A DNA stretch of 64,000 nucleotides from Ignelater luminosus (taxonomy: Eukaryota; Arthropoda; Insecta; Coleoptera; Elateridae): assembly GCA_011009095.1 (NCBI GenBank), contig VTPC01090939.1:1-64000 (forward strand), given 5' to 3'. Shown here one piece after another: positions 29,601 to 36,235 of the stretch. A program made the position numbers and the translations under genes. The notes below the pieces were generated by a model. It searched no databases and was not told the origin of the DNA. It worked only from the letters and a program-made list of their open reading frames with translations. How positions within the stretch are numbered: the stretch's first letter is position 1; each line of letters opens with the position of its first letter.

Positions 29601-32600
29601 ACTGAAATAGATGCCTAGTTTATTTATCAAAAACCTTACACAAATTAATCAAAACGGTATAAAAAATGGAATATCCATATCTAAAGTAAATGGGAAGATT
29701 AGTAATAATTATACGTACATACAATCATAAGAAGCAAATCTGTCTTACTTACCTTGTACCATGTAAGTATGTACCACAGTAATGTGCATTTTTAACTGCT
29801 TATACACAAAGCTGTATTAAATTAAGTTTCTGATGCATCTGCAAACATTACGTATTGCTCAGCAAATGTTACTCACTTTAAAGCTAAATCAAGCATTTTT
29901 CAGATACAATAATTTTTAAACATTGATTTTGAAGTTCAAGAGGTACTACGTGCAAAAGCACAATTCATTTGTTGTTTTATTGTTTGTTAGTTATTAATTT
30001 TTTACTGATATTTTCTCATGCTCCATGGACGTGTTAGAAAAACAGTGTTATTTTATTAAATAGATCTAAAGGTTCTATGAGAAATCTAAATAATTAATAC
30101 CATAAAACAAAGGAACAATGGATGTTATTAAATGTTTGCTATCTATCTTGCTTTTATATTCGAGAATAACTCATCTAGCTCCTGACTGACACATCAGAAA
30201 ATATTTTTTCCTTTTACCCATAAGAAAGCAACCCATCAAATAGACTGTACGTTATTACAACAAACATGTAACACATGAGCTGAAAAGTCCCAGGCCTAAC
30301 AAATAGATGGCGCTAGTTCTATTGCATTCACCGCTTTTTCAGTTAGTACTAACCTTCAAAAGACAGCTGTTAAAATTTCATGATATTCTATTCATTATTT
30401 TGTGAGTTATTGTGCTAAGAGTGACGCTACTTTTGTTATTTTCAAACAATGGATGAAAAACAATTTCGTGTTTTAATTTTACACTGCTTCTTGATTGGAA
30501 AAAATACCGTTCAAGCGAAGCAATGGCTTGAAAAGTGTTGTGGGGACTCCGCTCCATCAGAAACAACAATAAAACGTTGGTTTGCTGACTTCAAACGTGG
30601 TCGTAGAGACACCGATGATGCAGAACGCAGTGGACGTCCAAATGAGGCGGTAACACCAGAAAACATCAAAAAAATCCACAAAATCGTTTTGAATGATCGA
30701 AAAGTGAAGTTGCGTGAGTTAGCTGACATCGTAAAGTATCAAAAGAACGTGTTGGCTTTATATTGCATGAGCATTTGACTATGAGAAAGCTCTGCTCAAA
30801 GTGGGTGCCGCGTTTGCTCACTGTTCACCAAAAACAAGAACGTGTTGATGTTTCTGAGCAGTGTTTGGCCATGTTTAAACGTAACAAACCGGAATTTTTG
30901 CGTCGATATGTGACAATGGATGAAACATGGATCCATCACTTCACTCCGGAATCAAAACGATCGTCATCTGAGTGGACAGCAACTGGTGAACCTCGTCCAA
31001 AGCGACCGAAAGCACAACAATCGGCTGGAAAGGTTATGGCCTCGGTATTTTGGGATGTGCGTGGTGTAATATTCATCGACTATCTTGAGAAGGGAAATAC
31101 CATCAACAGTGAATATTATATAGCGTTATTGGAGCGTTTGAAGGCCGAAATTGCAAAGAAACGACCGCATATGGCAAAGAAAAAATTTTGTTTCATCAAG
31201 ACAACGCACCGTGTCACAAGTCAATCAAAACAATGGCAAAACTACATGAATTGAACTTCGAATTGTTCCCACATCCACCGTATTCGCCAGATTTGGCTCC
31301 CAGCGACTACTGGCTGTTCGCAGACCTAAAAAAAAATGCTTGCCGGTAAGAAATTTCGCTCGAATGAAGAGGTTATCGCTGAAACTGAGTCCTATTTTGA
31401 GGCAAAAGATAAATCGTTCTACAAAAGTGGTATTGAAATGTTAGAGCGGCGCTGGAATGATTGAGTTGTTCTTGATGGAAATTACGTTGATGAATAAAGC
31501 TAATTTTGAACAAAAAAAAACGTGTTTTCTTTGTTAGGCCTGGGACTTTTCAGCCCATGTGTTATGTTACGAAATTGCTCATATCAATGTAAAGTGTGCC
31601 CTGTCAATAAAGATTTTCAAAGCCTAGGGCTGGGTAGTATTTGAAATACATGTATTTTAAATATATTTTGACGTGTATTTTGTATTTAGTATTTTAAATA
31701 CTCATGTTTTAAAGAGATATTTTGTATTTTGTATTTTAAATGCTTATTTTTAAAGAAGTATTTTGTATTTTGTATTTCAAATACATAATACGAGGTATTT
31801 TGCCCAGCCCTGCCAAAGCCTACTTAATTGTGTATGCAAAACTCTCTGGAAAAGATCTTTCACACTCGTGTGAAATGTAATACTTTCCAGTTTCAGTTTC
31901 TATTACGCAGTGGTATTCTAGACACTGATTTTGGTTGTAAATGACGCTTGTTACAATAATAATTGTACCTTTTAAAACTTGTCTAGAAGTTGAGTTTTTG
32001 ATAACTCATACGGACTTTTTAGTAGAAAGATACATTTGATCACATTATGAAATTTTTGAATGTCGGTTCCACACAGCATAGCAGGCGACCAACCATCAGC
32101 AAAACAACGTTAGTATTTGCCGACATTCGCTTTGGGAACGTTATATTTTGCACACATCCAAGAATATAACCAACGTTGGCCTTATGAACGTCAGCATGTT
32201 GGTAGGTCCGCCCAGACAATGAAAACTCAATTGAAGTATTTTGTTAGGTCAAAATTACTTGTAATTTTTTTAGCTCTTGGAGTTTATGTTTATATCTATG
32301 CATAGATTCTTATTTTAAATTAAAAATATTACATTACCGTATGGTAGCCACGAAAGCATTGATTTGAATTGCAATTTTCAATGCTTTCTTACATAAGCCA
32401 TGCAGTGTAGAGTCGGCTTAGACTTAACACAATCTGTGCAAGATTTATATCATGAACTGGACAATCTTGGTCGTACTTACAAAACGACATCAACATTTAC
32501 TTTGTCATTATTGCTGGTATTAGCATTATGTTGGTATTGTAAATCACATTTTTAAGATCCTGCGTGTTCTTTTAAATTGCTTTAAATATTTTTTCTGGTG

Positions 32601-35600
32601 ATTTATAAACATTCTGTACGTCTTCATTACTTGGAAAAAACGGTTTCAACCTTCATATCTAGTGCTTAGTTTGCTACGACAGTGTCTTGATGCTCTTTAC
32701 CATAAAATGATTTTGAATAGCTTTTAAATTTTGTTTTGGGGCATTAGAAGAGAGAAAGTCGACTTTGGGATCAAAACATATCTAAACTTTGCTTAAATAT
32801 TCTTCTGAACTGAAGAAGATTATGTGTGGCTACATAGACGGTTTTCGTCTGCAATGGTTAGACACGGAAACTTAGTATTACACTTCTGCTATTTAAAGAT
32901 CCACTTTGGCAGACATTAAAAAGTAATCCATTATATCCCGTCTCTACCAGGCCACTTTTATGATTTATTTTTTTACTTGTAGATCTTTCAATAGCAGCTC
33001 CCAGAAAATATCTTATTGAAAACTATGTCATATTTCTACACTTCATCCATTTTCAGTTTCGACTCAATCTGTTCGATCAATTCCCAGAATTGGATTATTT
33101 AAATTAAGGTACTTCCTTAAGTTTTATTTTTTATTTATTTACTTTTCTCAACCGGTTTTGTGGCAAATTCTTTTTCATTTTGAGATATTTCAAGACAGTT
33201 TCGATATGATATTATATTGGTACCCATAACGTCAGGATAGCATTGGGAAATTCAATCTCAAAAGATTTAAAACACGTTGGGGGTTTGAATTACTGGTAAT
33301 AACTTCAAACAGTGGTCTGTAGGCCTTAATCTCATTTTTTATTTTATTTTTCTATCTTTTTACAAGATGATTATTCGATTGACTTTCCTTTTCTAATGCT
33401 TCAAGACATGTTAAACGACACAGCATTGTCAAAGAAGATTTAGAAAGAAGTCAAAATGTGATAATAAAACTCTGACGGAGAGACTAATAAAAAACACAGA
33501 ATTTGAGCTCACACGGATAAATTTTGACAGAGTACACGAATTCCACACAGTACGCTAAGGAAAGCAAGAAACTTAAATAACTGCTTAGTAACTTTTCTAA
33601 ACTTACAACATCATGATTATGATTGCCTAGTATTGTTCAAACCGTACTGCTGTCCGCTGCATTTGAATGTAAAAATTTATGTAAAATTTAATTTTTAAGA
33701 TCAAAAATATACATTGCGTCTAACGGAAAACGGACCAGGCATTCTTTTCTATGTAAGATTTCCTAACAAATCCAAGCTTGCAAGTATTTTGTGAAACCAG
33801 CATCAACATATATCATTAACCCAAATATACTCTGAGCAAATGTATGAGTAGAACAAGAAATACAAAAATGCCTGTTTCAATATTTATTGAGACACAGATA
33901 ATACCGTTGTGGTAAGTTCCTGAATGTCTTTGAACATGTCCGATTAGTTATCACTATTTGTATAAAATTCAAGTGCATCTCAAAATTTACCCGGACGGAT
34001 AACCAGACAACGAAAGCATAAACATGGAGAATATTTTCAAACCAGCAAAACGTAGATGAAGAGAAAAACGCAGGATCTTAGCAATGCCAATGTAGATCTA
34101 GAACATGAATATAATATTTGCATGAAATGATTAAACTAATGTTGCGTAAATGCACAAACAAAATTGTCCAGTTCATGAAATGCTTAGATCTCTTGTCGGA
34201 ATTGCGTTAAAGCTAAGCAATTTCAGAATGTAGACAAAAGTATCTTCCAGTTGGTGTGAACTGTAGAAAAAAGCTATCCAGATCGTCAACAGAATTAAAT
34301 TTACACATTCTGATTTCAGTTCATAAACTCATGGAATTGAACAGTCACACTGAGTCAGTTCGACATACTTAATATACAAACAGTTATGTACAGTCGTACG
34401 TTAAAACAATGACCTAGTTTCTGTAAATAGAAGGAAGTTTACAGTTTTTTCCTTATGGTCTAAAGATACATCGACAACTGATGACGTTAGATTCTATAAT
34501 TCAAATTTTCTATTATTTACAAAGAATTGAAGCTTTGAAATGTATCTTAATGAAATGTTATCTAGATTTGGAATAAAAACTTTTTAGATTGCACTAGTTT
34601 TGAACTAATAAGTAAGAGAATATGGTTAGCTTACTTCAAAAAGCTCGTACTTACTTTGATTTTGTATGAAGAACTTACACCAATGGTTGTAGCTATATTT
34701 TAAGGACATCCTCTATGAACCGCAATCAAATAATTCAATAAAGATAAAAAGATATGCAAACAAAGCATATGAAAAATAAATTGATTAAAATGCATATATA
34801 TTTTATTTAAACACTGAATAATGTCAAAAAATATTTTAAACAGGTAAGTACTAGTTTATAAAAAAAATGAATCAGTAGGTAATCACAGTCATTATTATCT
34901 GCTTATGGAGATTTCAACAGAGTAAAAATTTAAAAAGAAGTCAGACTTACATATGTAAAATTCGATTTGGTAATCAGTTAATTAACGTACACATGAATCA
35001 CCAGCGACTTTTGTTTTCAATAGGATACATCCATTTATACCATGCATATCTTCAACACTAAAAATTTTTATATCGCAAAGCAGAAACCTTATATTGTTTA
35101 CAATGTTTTTAATAAATAAATCATTTTATATCCGATTTTACCTACTTGTGACGTAGAAAAAAAGAAATTAAACCAATGTCAGTTACATGTTTTTGTTGAT
35201 TTCCTAATAAGGCATTACGTGACTACTGCAATAAAAGGCGTCAGAATTATACTTGACCTGCATTAAGAAATTCTCTGCAACCTTTATCATTATTTTTTAG
35301 CTTTCAGAATTTAAATAATTTTTTTCTACATTTTCTATCTGTATTAAAATAAATATTTTCATATTTTTGCCATTCAATTTCAGCTGAAAAAACTGTAATA
35401 ATCATTTTTGCTTTGCTTCGCCTATCAAATACAAATTTTTGAAATTATTATTAATAATGCATGGCAATACACTAAAAATAGAATTTCTTATATAGCACAT
35501 TAATGACAGAATTTGAAGGTTGATGCACATTTATCTTTATCTCTAATTTTCCTTTACTACGTGTTTCTGAGCTTTAATAACACAAAATAAAATAATGCAG

Positions 35601-35997
35601 GTTCCAGAAGACCTAGTTTAACGTCTGTACACAGCAGTTCATCGGTAAGAAGTTTCAGTACTAGAAGATTTGAAAAAGAAAAAGAACAGAAAGAAGAAAG
35701 AGAAATGCAAAGAAGATTTGCAAGAATAACATCTAACGGACGTGCACCACCAACCCCTAGTCCGCGTTCTACGGATGAACTACTTCCAACTTTGACTGAA
35801 GATAAACCAGTACGTTGATTGTTTTCTAAATACACCCTACTATTTATGATTGCTTTTATAATTTATTGATTTACAGAAAGACAATGTCACTGTAGTAGGT
35901 TTTCATTTTGCAGGTGCCGCTTGCTATTCAAGAAGAAGAGAATGGAGCAAATGATTTTCATGAAGAACTTCCCTCTACTTCCAAGCAATACCCCTAA
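2492..35997 (+). CDS. Single-pass membrane protein with signal peptide and two EB-like cysteine repeats (8 coding exons)
   Basis: I assembled this by hand from exons 2492-2651, 22082-22225, 22526-22687, 26738-26806, 28183-28359, 28869-29069, 35601-35809 and 35914-35997. The sum is 1206 nt, giving 401 aa plus stop. Every internal junction has GT and AG and compatible phase (phase 1 up to exon 7, then phase 0). The protein has a signal peptide (about 1-20), an acidic linker, two repeats of six cysteines (about 54-155), a membrane helix (about 190-208) and a basic, Ser/Arg/Pro-rich tail. I expect a type I surface protein. The cysteine repeats resemble the EB module of nematode and insect extracellular proteins; ligand and role are unknown. 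The start is the ATG at 2492, which opens directly into the signal peptide. Further exons in the 19.4-kb intron 1 cannot be excluded. Exons 4 and 6 are the least certain. Confidence 0.65.
2652..4176 (+). other. Intron 1, proximal part, nothing recognised
   Basis: AT-rich sequence with no coding motif. The open frame at 3600-3872 has no domain or splice support. Confidence 0.5.
4177..4730. repeat. Diverged direct duplication of a ~225-bp unit
   Basis: Copy one (about 4177-4402) and copy two (about 4504-4730) share ordered blocks: ATTGCAATTTTTA, then TCAAACAACCTT or a variant, a shared GGCATTTTAACAGTTT-type block, GCACGTGAC near a CATGG, and finally CAACTCAGTCTC. The copies are separated by about 100 bases and have diverged by substitutions and small indels. 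The unit may be a tandem remnant of an unidentified element. Confidence 0.65.
4849..5358. mobile_element. MITE with 34-bp terminal inverted repeats, TA target duplication
   Basis: Bases 4847-4882 and the reverse complement of 5325-5360 match over 36 bases with one mismatch (ATCTATTTCACGTAAAGAGA within). The outermost TA on each side fits a TA target-site duplication, leaving a 510-bp element. It has no transposase-like frame. This is the layout of a non-autonomous Tc1/mariner-type element. Confidence 0.75.
5361..7769 (+). other. Intron 1, no gene recognised
   Basis: Mostly AT-rich. A moderately GC-richer patch at about 6610-7110 stands out in composition and may be an old repeat. I recognise no motif in it on either strand. 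Confidence 0.4.
7772..9065 (+). mobile_element. Complete mariner element, irritans type, with perfect 30-bp TIRs
   Basis: The terminal inverted repeats 7772-7801 and 9036-9065 are identical over 30 bases (outer end ACACATCGTTCAATAAGTCC). The element is 1294 bp, usual for mariner, and is flanked by the TA target duplication at 7770-7771 and 9066-9067. With the intact transposase inside, it looks recently inserted. It lies in intron 1 of the EB-repeat gene, on the same strand. Confidence 0.95.
7951..9000 (+). CDS. Mariner transposase, irritans subfamily, intact
   Basis: A cut-and-paste DDE/D transposase of 349 aa, the family's normal length. The N-terminal half carries the two helix-turn-helix DNA-binding domains (about 1-115), including the WYAEFKRGR and ERSGRP signatures, followed by the WVPRLL linker motif. 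The catalytic triad is complete: Asp158 (YVTMDETWIHH), Asp252 (FQQDNAPCHKS) and Asp287 (YSPDLAPSDYW), with 34 residues between the last two, the DD34D signature. There is no frameshift or internal stop. Similarity to the Himar1/irritans group is clear from EFRVLIKHCF and the C-terminal EAYFEAKDKSFY. The enzyme appears catalytically competent; activity is inferred. The start ATG lies 179 bp inside the left TIR end. Confidence 0.95.
   Translation: MEQSEFRVLIKHCFLMGKNTVEAQQWLEKRYPDSSPSKSTICGWYAEFKRGRTDTNDAERSGRPLEAVTPKNVSEVFKIVMKNRKVKVREIAEMTQISSGSVFTILHEKLSMKKVFSKWVPRLLSMEQKQQRIDDSESCLSLFTRNKKDFVRRYVTMDETWIHHFTPESNRQSSEWRMAGESRPKRPETQQSAGKVMASVFWDTHGVIFIDYLEKGKSINSDYYIDLLVRLKEEIAAKRPHMEKKKILFQQDNAPCHKSMKTMAKIYELGFDLLLHPPYSPDLAPSDYWLFADLKNMLQGKKFGSNEEVIAETEAYFEAKDKSFYKHDIEMLERRWKDCITLKGDYIDE
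9066..9690 (+). other. Intron 1, nothing recognised
   Basis: AT-rich sequence after the mariner, with no open frame or repeat that I recognise. Confidence 0.5.
9695..9736 (+). ncRNA. Hammerhead-ribozyme-like motif
   Basis: The core CTGAGGA (9701-9707, fitting CUGANGA) and GAAA (9721-9724) enclose a weak stem II (CC with GG). They are followed by CCGGTC, a very short stem III ending in the UC cleavage dinucleotide at 9729-9730. The bases before and after the motif form a perfect 6-bp stem I: TTTCTC (9695-9700) with GAGAAA (9731-9736). Hammerheads with minimal stem III are known from Penelope-like retroelements, so this may be a retroelement remnant. Stem II has a U/C mismatch at its base, so activity is uncertain. 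Confidence 0.5.
9737..11040 (+). other. Intron 1, nothing recognised
   Basis: AT-rich with no supported feature. The stretch from about 10880 may be the start of the decayed transposon noted next, but no terminal repeats were found. Confidence 0.4.
11041..11265 (+). pseudogene. Fragment of a DDE transposase (Tc1/mariner-like), badly decayed
   Basis: One frame at about 11060-11110 reads DFLQETLPIFMEGVPL. A shifted frame at about 11125-11205 reads MWLQQDAASIHIAVPVTAW followed by LNNEYP. Together these resemble the second catalytic block (FQQDGAPxHFxxxVRxWL) of a common insect DDE transposase. At least one frameshift separates the pieces, stops follow, and no flanking domains remain. Confidence 0.5.
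11266..14032 (+). other. Intron 1, nothing recognised
   Basis: About 2.8 kb of AT-rich DNA. Open frames at 11815-12039, 12350-12586 and 13812-14051 show no domain, splice or codon-use support. Confidence 0.45.
14033..16157 (+). mobile_element. Decayed mariner-family element with long, diverged TIRs
   Basis: Bases 14033-14058 match the reverse complement of 16132-16157 with three mismatches in 26 (shared TTAGCCAAACT). A second pair, TTTCGGA at about 14131 and TCCGAAA at about 16059, lies at nearly equal depth (81 and 75 bases), so the inverted repeats probably extend past 100 bp. The 2.1-kb length is longer than a normal 1.3-kb mariner. The ends are inferred; no clear TA duplication is left. 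Confidence 0.55.
14666..15690 (+). pseudogene. Mariner transposase pseudogene (SETMAR-like subgroup)
   Basis: Consecutive fragments in shifting frames follow the order of a mariner transposase. The N-terminal segment (14666-14929) contains TVYNWFAEFQ. A linker piece has KLYSLWIPHNLSEAQKKN, then DIVTSDEGWI (15093-15117, first catalytic Asp) running into a TAG. The next has AESKPIKVVRSRSV and ALEDRRTVNADWYTTICLP, then RYDNKSAHTA (second catalytic Asp), then SIDLAPNQFF (third site, Asp replaced by Asn-Gln). At least three frameshifts or stops and the lost catalytic residue make it dead. Confidence 0.85.
16158..16771 (+). other. Intron 1, nothing recognised
   Basis: AT-rich spacer between two transposon remnants. 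Confidence 0.5.
16774..17225 (-). mobile_element. Internally deleted Tc1/mariner-like element keeping both coding ends
   Basis: The TIRs share AAGGGTTTTCCAATAAGAGG and continue for about 30 bases at each end. TA duplications lie at 16772-16773 and 17226-17227. The 452-bp element reads on the minus strand. A frame from the ATG at 17109-17111 begins MERYTLQQRIEIIKIHYKNG, the N-terminus of a transposase. It is joined out of frame to a C-terminal piece containing DGIREAIEDIG, LCDLVMENSMKRIL and GRGGHLPDVIFHY, then a stop. The catalytic core is missing. This is a non-autonomous deletion derivative of a larger element. Confidence 0.8.
17228..17740 (+). other. Intron 1, nothing recognised
   Basis: AT-rich, with a short direct duplication at about 17505-17552 (AAAATAAATTACTAAAATAT repeated once). 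Confidence 0.5.
17741..18255. mobile_element. Element bounded by ~80-bp inverted repeats that carry hammerhead-like cores
   Basis: Bases about 17741-17813 are an imperfect reverse complement of about 18171-18255. Shared blocks read outward as ACACC, GACGA, AATACAA, AGCCGAA, CATGT, GAGTA and GGTTTT. The right arm contains an intact hammerhead core; the left arm has the same core with changes. The ~510-bp unit has no coding frame. It may be a non-autonomous retroelement or retrozyme-like relic. Confidence 0.5.
18174..18202 (+). ncRNA. Hammerhead-ribozyme-like core
   Basis: CTGACGA (18174-18180) and GAAA (18193-18196), followed by CATGTC, fit the core CUGANGA...GAAA...UH with a minimal stem III. 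Stem II is weak (CC with G-rich partner poorly placed) and stem I is mostly unpaired beyond two bases. The core is conserved but folding is doubtful. Confidence 0.35.
18256..19150 (+). other. Intron 1, nothing recognised
   Basis: AT-rich DNA without a supported feature. Confidence 0.5.
19297..21587. repeat. Subterminal palindromic repeats of the piggyBac element
   Basis: Copies of CTCATATATGAG or near matches lie at 19300-19312, 19354-19367 (one change), 21433-21443 (partial), 21532-21548 and 21572-21587, the last being the perfect 16-bp palindrome GGCTCATATATGAGCC. They cluster just inside both ends of the element and are absent elsewhere in the window as far as I can see. Transposase-binding sites are a reasonable inference. 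Confidence 0.6.
19490..21110 (-). pseudogene. piggyBac transposase pseudogene
   Basis: Minus-strand fragments cover a whole transposase. The N-terminus from 21110 is acidic (DEWIDIDCEPTLFDF), and a piece at about 20520-20690 reads DEIRCFLGLCFIMGNISMP. The core (to 19662) includes AKYGIKLYELCTPDGF, LYLDNYYNS and YNKFMSGVERCDQM, which carry the expected Asp positions of the DDD triad. The C-terminus has a cysteine-rich zinc-binding domain (CRICSVKK, YVCDICKDK, LCVDPCFKHYH). At least four frame changes (near 21050, 20690, 20550 and 19685) break it, so it cannot make a full protein. It may still show where a source copy belongs in the family. Confidence 0.92.
21609..22081 (+). other. End of intron 1
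   Basis: AT-rich sequence ending in the polypyrimidine tract and acceptor of exon 2. The minus-strand open frame at 21951-22244 is a shadow of exon 2. Confidence 0.6.
22082..22225 (+). CDS. Exon 2: first six-cysteine EB-like repeat
   Basis: The acceptor TATTTTCAG ends at 22081 and the donor GTAAGT follows 22225; both phases are 1. The encoded repeat has cysteines spaced C-x3-C-x8-C-x6-C-x1-C-x13-C, opening with LGAPCEFTC and including VCECEKKHP. This open frame with phased splice sites is not background. Confidence 0.85.
22526..22687 (+). CDS. Exon 3: second six-cysteine EB-like repeat
   Basis: The acceptor TATTTTCAG ends at 22525 and the donor GTAAAC follows 22687, phase 1 to phase 1. Cysteine spacing is C-x5-C-x8-C-x8-C-x1-C-x17-C, with LGEQCYYREAC and VCQCKSGYHL, paralleling the previous exon. 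The alternating C-x-C pair at the same place in both exons supports a duplicated module. Confidence 0.87.
22688..24300 (+). other. Intron 3, proximal part, nothing recognised
   Basis: AT-rich, with no open frame or repeat that I can support. Confidence 0.45.
24850..26000 (+). pseudogene. Relic of a non-LTR retrotransposon (LINE) reverse transcriptase / RNase H region
   Basis: At 24935-25020 a frame reads NLFTDDLVLYIKYKSSTE, matching the FADD-box of LINE reverse transcriptases (Ala replaced by Thr). About 170 bases on come AIRTNP and ARELPLDLGRQ, resembling the thumb/connection motif. At about 25430-25500 come IYIDDGSSNSKYRQV and IPQLES, resembling the start of an RNase H domain. The order and spacing fit a Jockey/I-like ORF2. 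Many stops and frameshifts make it dead, and the limits are approximate. Confidence 0.55.
26001..26737 (+). other. Intron 3, distal part, nothing recognised
   Basis: AT-rich sequence leading to the acceptor of candidate exon 4. Confidence 0.45.
26738..26806 (+). CDS. Exon 4 (candidate): juxtamembrane linker
   Basis: The acceptor TGTTTACAG ends at 26737 and the donor GTAAAC, the same six bases as exon 3, follows 26806. Phase is 1 in and 1 out. It encodes 23 residues beginning with a split Asp and then CQHFIPLVSDL, adding one cysteine between the EB repeats and the membrane helix. The frame also stays open past the donor to a TAA at 26884-26886. Confidence 0.55.
26807..28182 (+). other. Intron 4, nothing recognised
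   Basis: AT-rich. Open frames at 27140-27322 (+) and 27563-27757 (-) have no support. Confidence 0.5.
28183..28359 (+). CDS. Exon 5: transmembrane helix
   Basis: The acceptor TTGTTTTCAG ends at 28182 and the donor GTAGTT follows 28359, phase 1 to phase 1. It encodes a hydrophobic helix (LAGVLSGIAVLSGLICFVL) followed by a basic stop-transfer stretch (NQNRYTRPHR). The topology is therefore extracellular EB repeats and cytoplasmic C-terminus. Confidence 0.82.
28360..28868 (+). other. Intron 5
   Basis: About 0.5 kb of AT-rich intronic DNA between exons 5 and 6, with no other feature seen. Confidence 0.5.
28869..29069 (+). CDS. Exon 6 (candidate): Ser/Arg/Ala-rich cytoplasmic segment
   Basis: A GC-rich island in AT-rich intronic DNA is open in the correct phase. 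The acceptor CCCCTGCTAG ends at 28868; an alternative in the same frame, TTCTGGATAG, ends at 28841. The donor CTCG|GTACAG follows 29069. It encodes SSTSRTTSQRSLTSVSSRR and an Ala-rich stretch, ending ELPAKITSYL. Composition and phase argue for a real exon. The antisense frame at 28755-29051 is a shadow. Confidence 0.6.
29070..30270 (+). other. Intron 6, upstream of the mariner insertion
   Basis: AT-rich, with no supported feature. Confidence 0.5.
30271..31562 (+). mobile_element. Second irritans-type mariner, inactive
   Basis: The TIRs 30271-30303 and 31530-31562 match over 33 bases with one mismatch (inner part GCTGAAAAGTCCCAGGCCTA). TA duplications flank the element at 30269-30270 and 31563-31564. 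Its length of 1292 bp and the shared ACACATnG start mark it as a relative of the 7.8-kb element, though the TIRs differ beyond the first bases. It sits in intron 6 of the EB-repeat gene. Confidence 0.93.
30449..31497 (+). pseudogene. Mariner transposase pseudogene (irritans subfamily)
   Basis: The frame opens MDEKQFRVLILHCFLIGKN and follows the irritans transposase through WFADFKRGRRDTDDAERSG. A 1-base change near 30737 shifts it into the frame carrying TMRKLCSKWVPRLL, the first catalytic Asp (YVTMDETWIHHF) and SAGKVMASVFWD. A second shift near 31185 moves it to the frame with the QDNAPCHKS-type block and PPYSPDLAPSDYWLF. A third lies in the A-run at 31326-31336, and a TGA interrupts the end at about 31461. 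All catalytic Asp codons survive in different frames, so decay is by small indels and looks fairly recent. Confidence 0.93.
31625..31812. mobile_element. hAT-type MITE (188 bp)
   Basis: The ends are TAGGGCTGGG and CCCAGCCCTG, giving 10-bp TIRs with one mismatch. They are flanked by 8-bp direct repeats TCAAAGCC (31617-31624) and CCAAAGCC (31813-31820), matching 7 of 8, the size of an hAT target duplication. The interior is made of repeats of a TATTTTGTATTTTAAATAC-like unit. It lies 62 bases past the mariner at 30271-31562. Confidence 0.85.
31821..35600 (+). other. Intron 6, distal part, nothing recognised
   Basis: About 3.8 kb of AT-rich DNA. An exon-like stretch at 33057-33108 between AG and GT was considered and not accepted because its phase does not fit. 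Confidence 0.45.
35601..35809 (+). CDS. Exon 7: basic Ser-rich tail with charged helix
   Basis: The acceptor ATAATGCAG ends at 35600 and the donor GTACGT follows 35809, phase 1 in and phase 0 out. It encodes SRRPSLTSVHSSSSVRSFS, then a charged helical segment (EKEKEQKEEREMQRR), then a proline-rich stretch (APPTPSPRSTDELLP). It contains many potential phosphorylation sites (RRPSLTS). Confidence 0.8.
35914..35997 (+). CDS. Exon 8: acidic C-terminus and stop
   Basis: The acceptor CATTTTGCAG ends at 35913, in phase 0 with exon 7. It encodes VPLAIQEEENGANDF and on to a TAA at 35995-35997. A 104-bp intron separates it from exon 7. Confidence 0.78.
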   Translation: MPLAIQEEENGANDFHEELPSTSKQYP

Positions 35998-36235
35998 AAT
36001 GCTTCTGCAGATTTTTTTACGCAAATGTAAAAACGACATTTATACTAGTGTGTTTGGTGTTGGCCTAGAGACAATTTAATATAAATTTGTATGTGCATTT
36101 TGGAACATTGGAATACAGGGCAAAAGAAAAACAAGGTTTGAATAATTTTGCAGTTTTGATTAAATAATTGTTTTGGATACGATGTATCTGACAGACGTTT
36201 TAAGTACGTAAATAAAGATATTATTGTATGTTAAT
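35998..36235 (+). terminator. 3' UTR and poly(A) signal of the EB-repeat gene
   Basis: An AATAAA at 36211-36216 lies about 215 bases past the stop codon and is followed by T/G-rich sequence. It is the first good poly(A) signal on the + strand after the stop. Confidence 0.5.

Noticed and set aside
33057..33108. Exon-like stretch with TTTTCAG before and GTACTT after, reading STQSVRSIPRIGLFKL
   Set aside because: Its length (52 nt) shifts the frame into an early stop in exon 7 of the EB-repeat gene, so it cannot be an ordinary internal exon.
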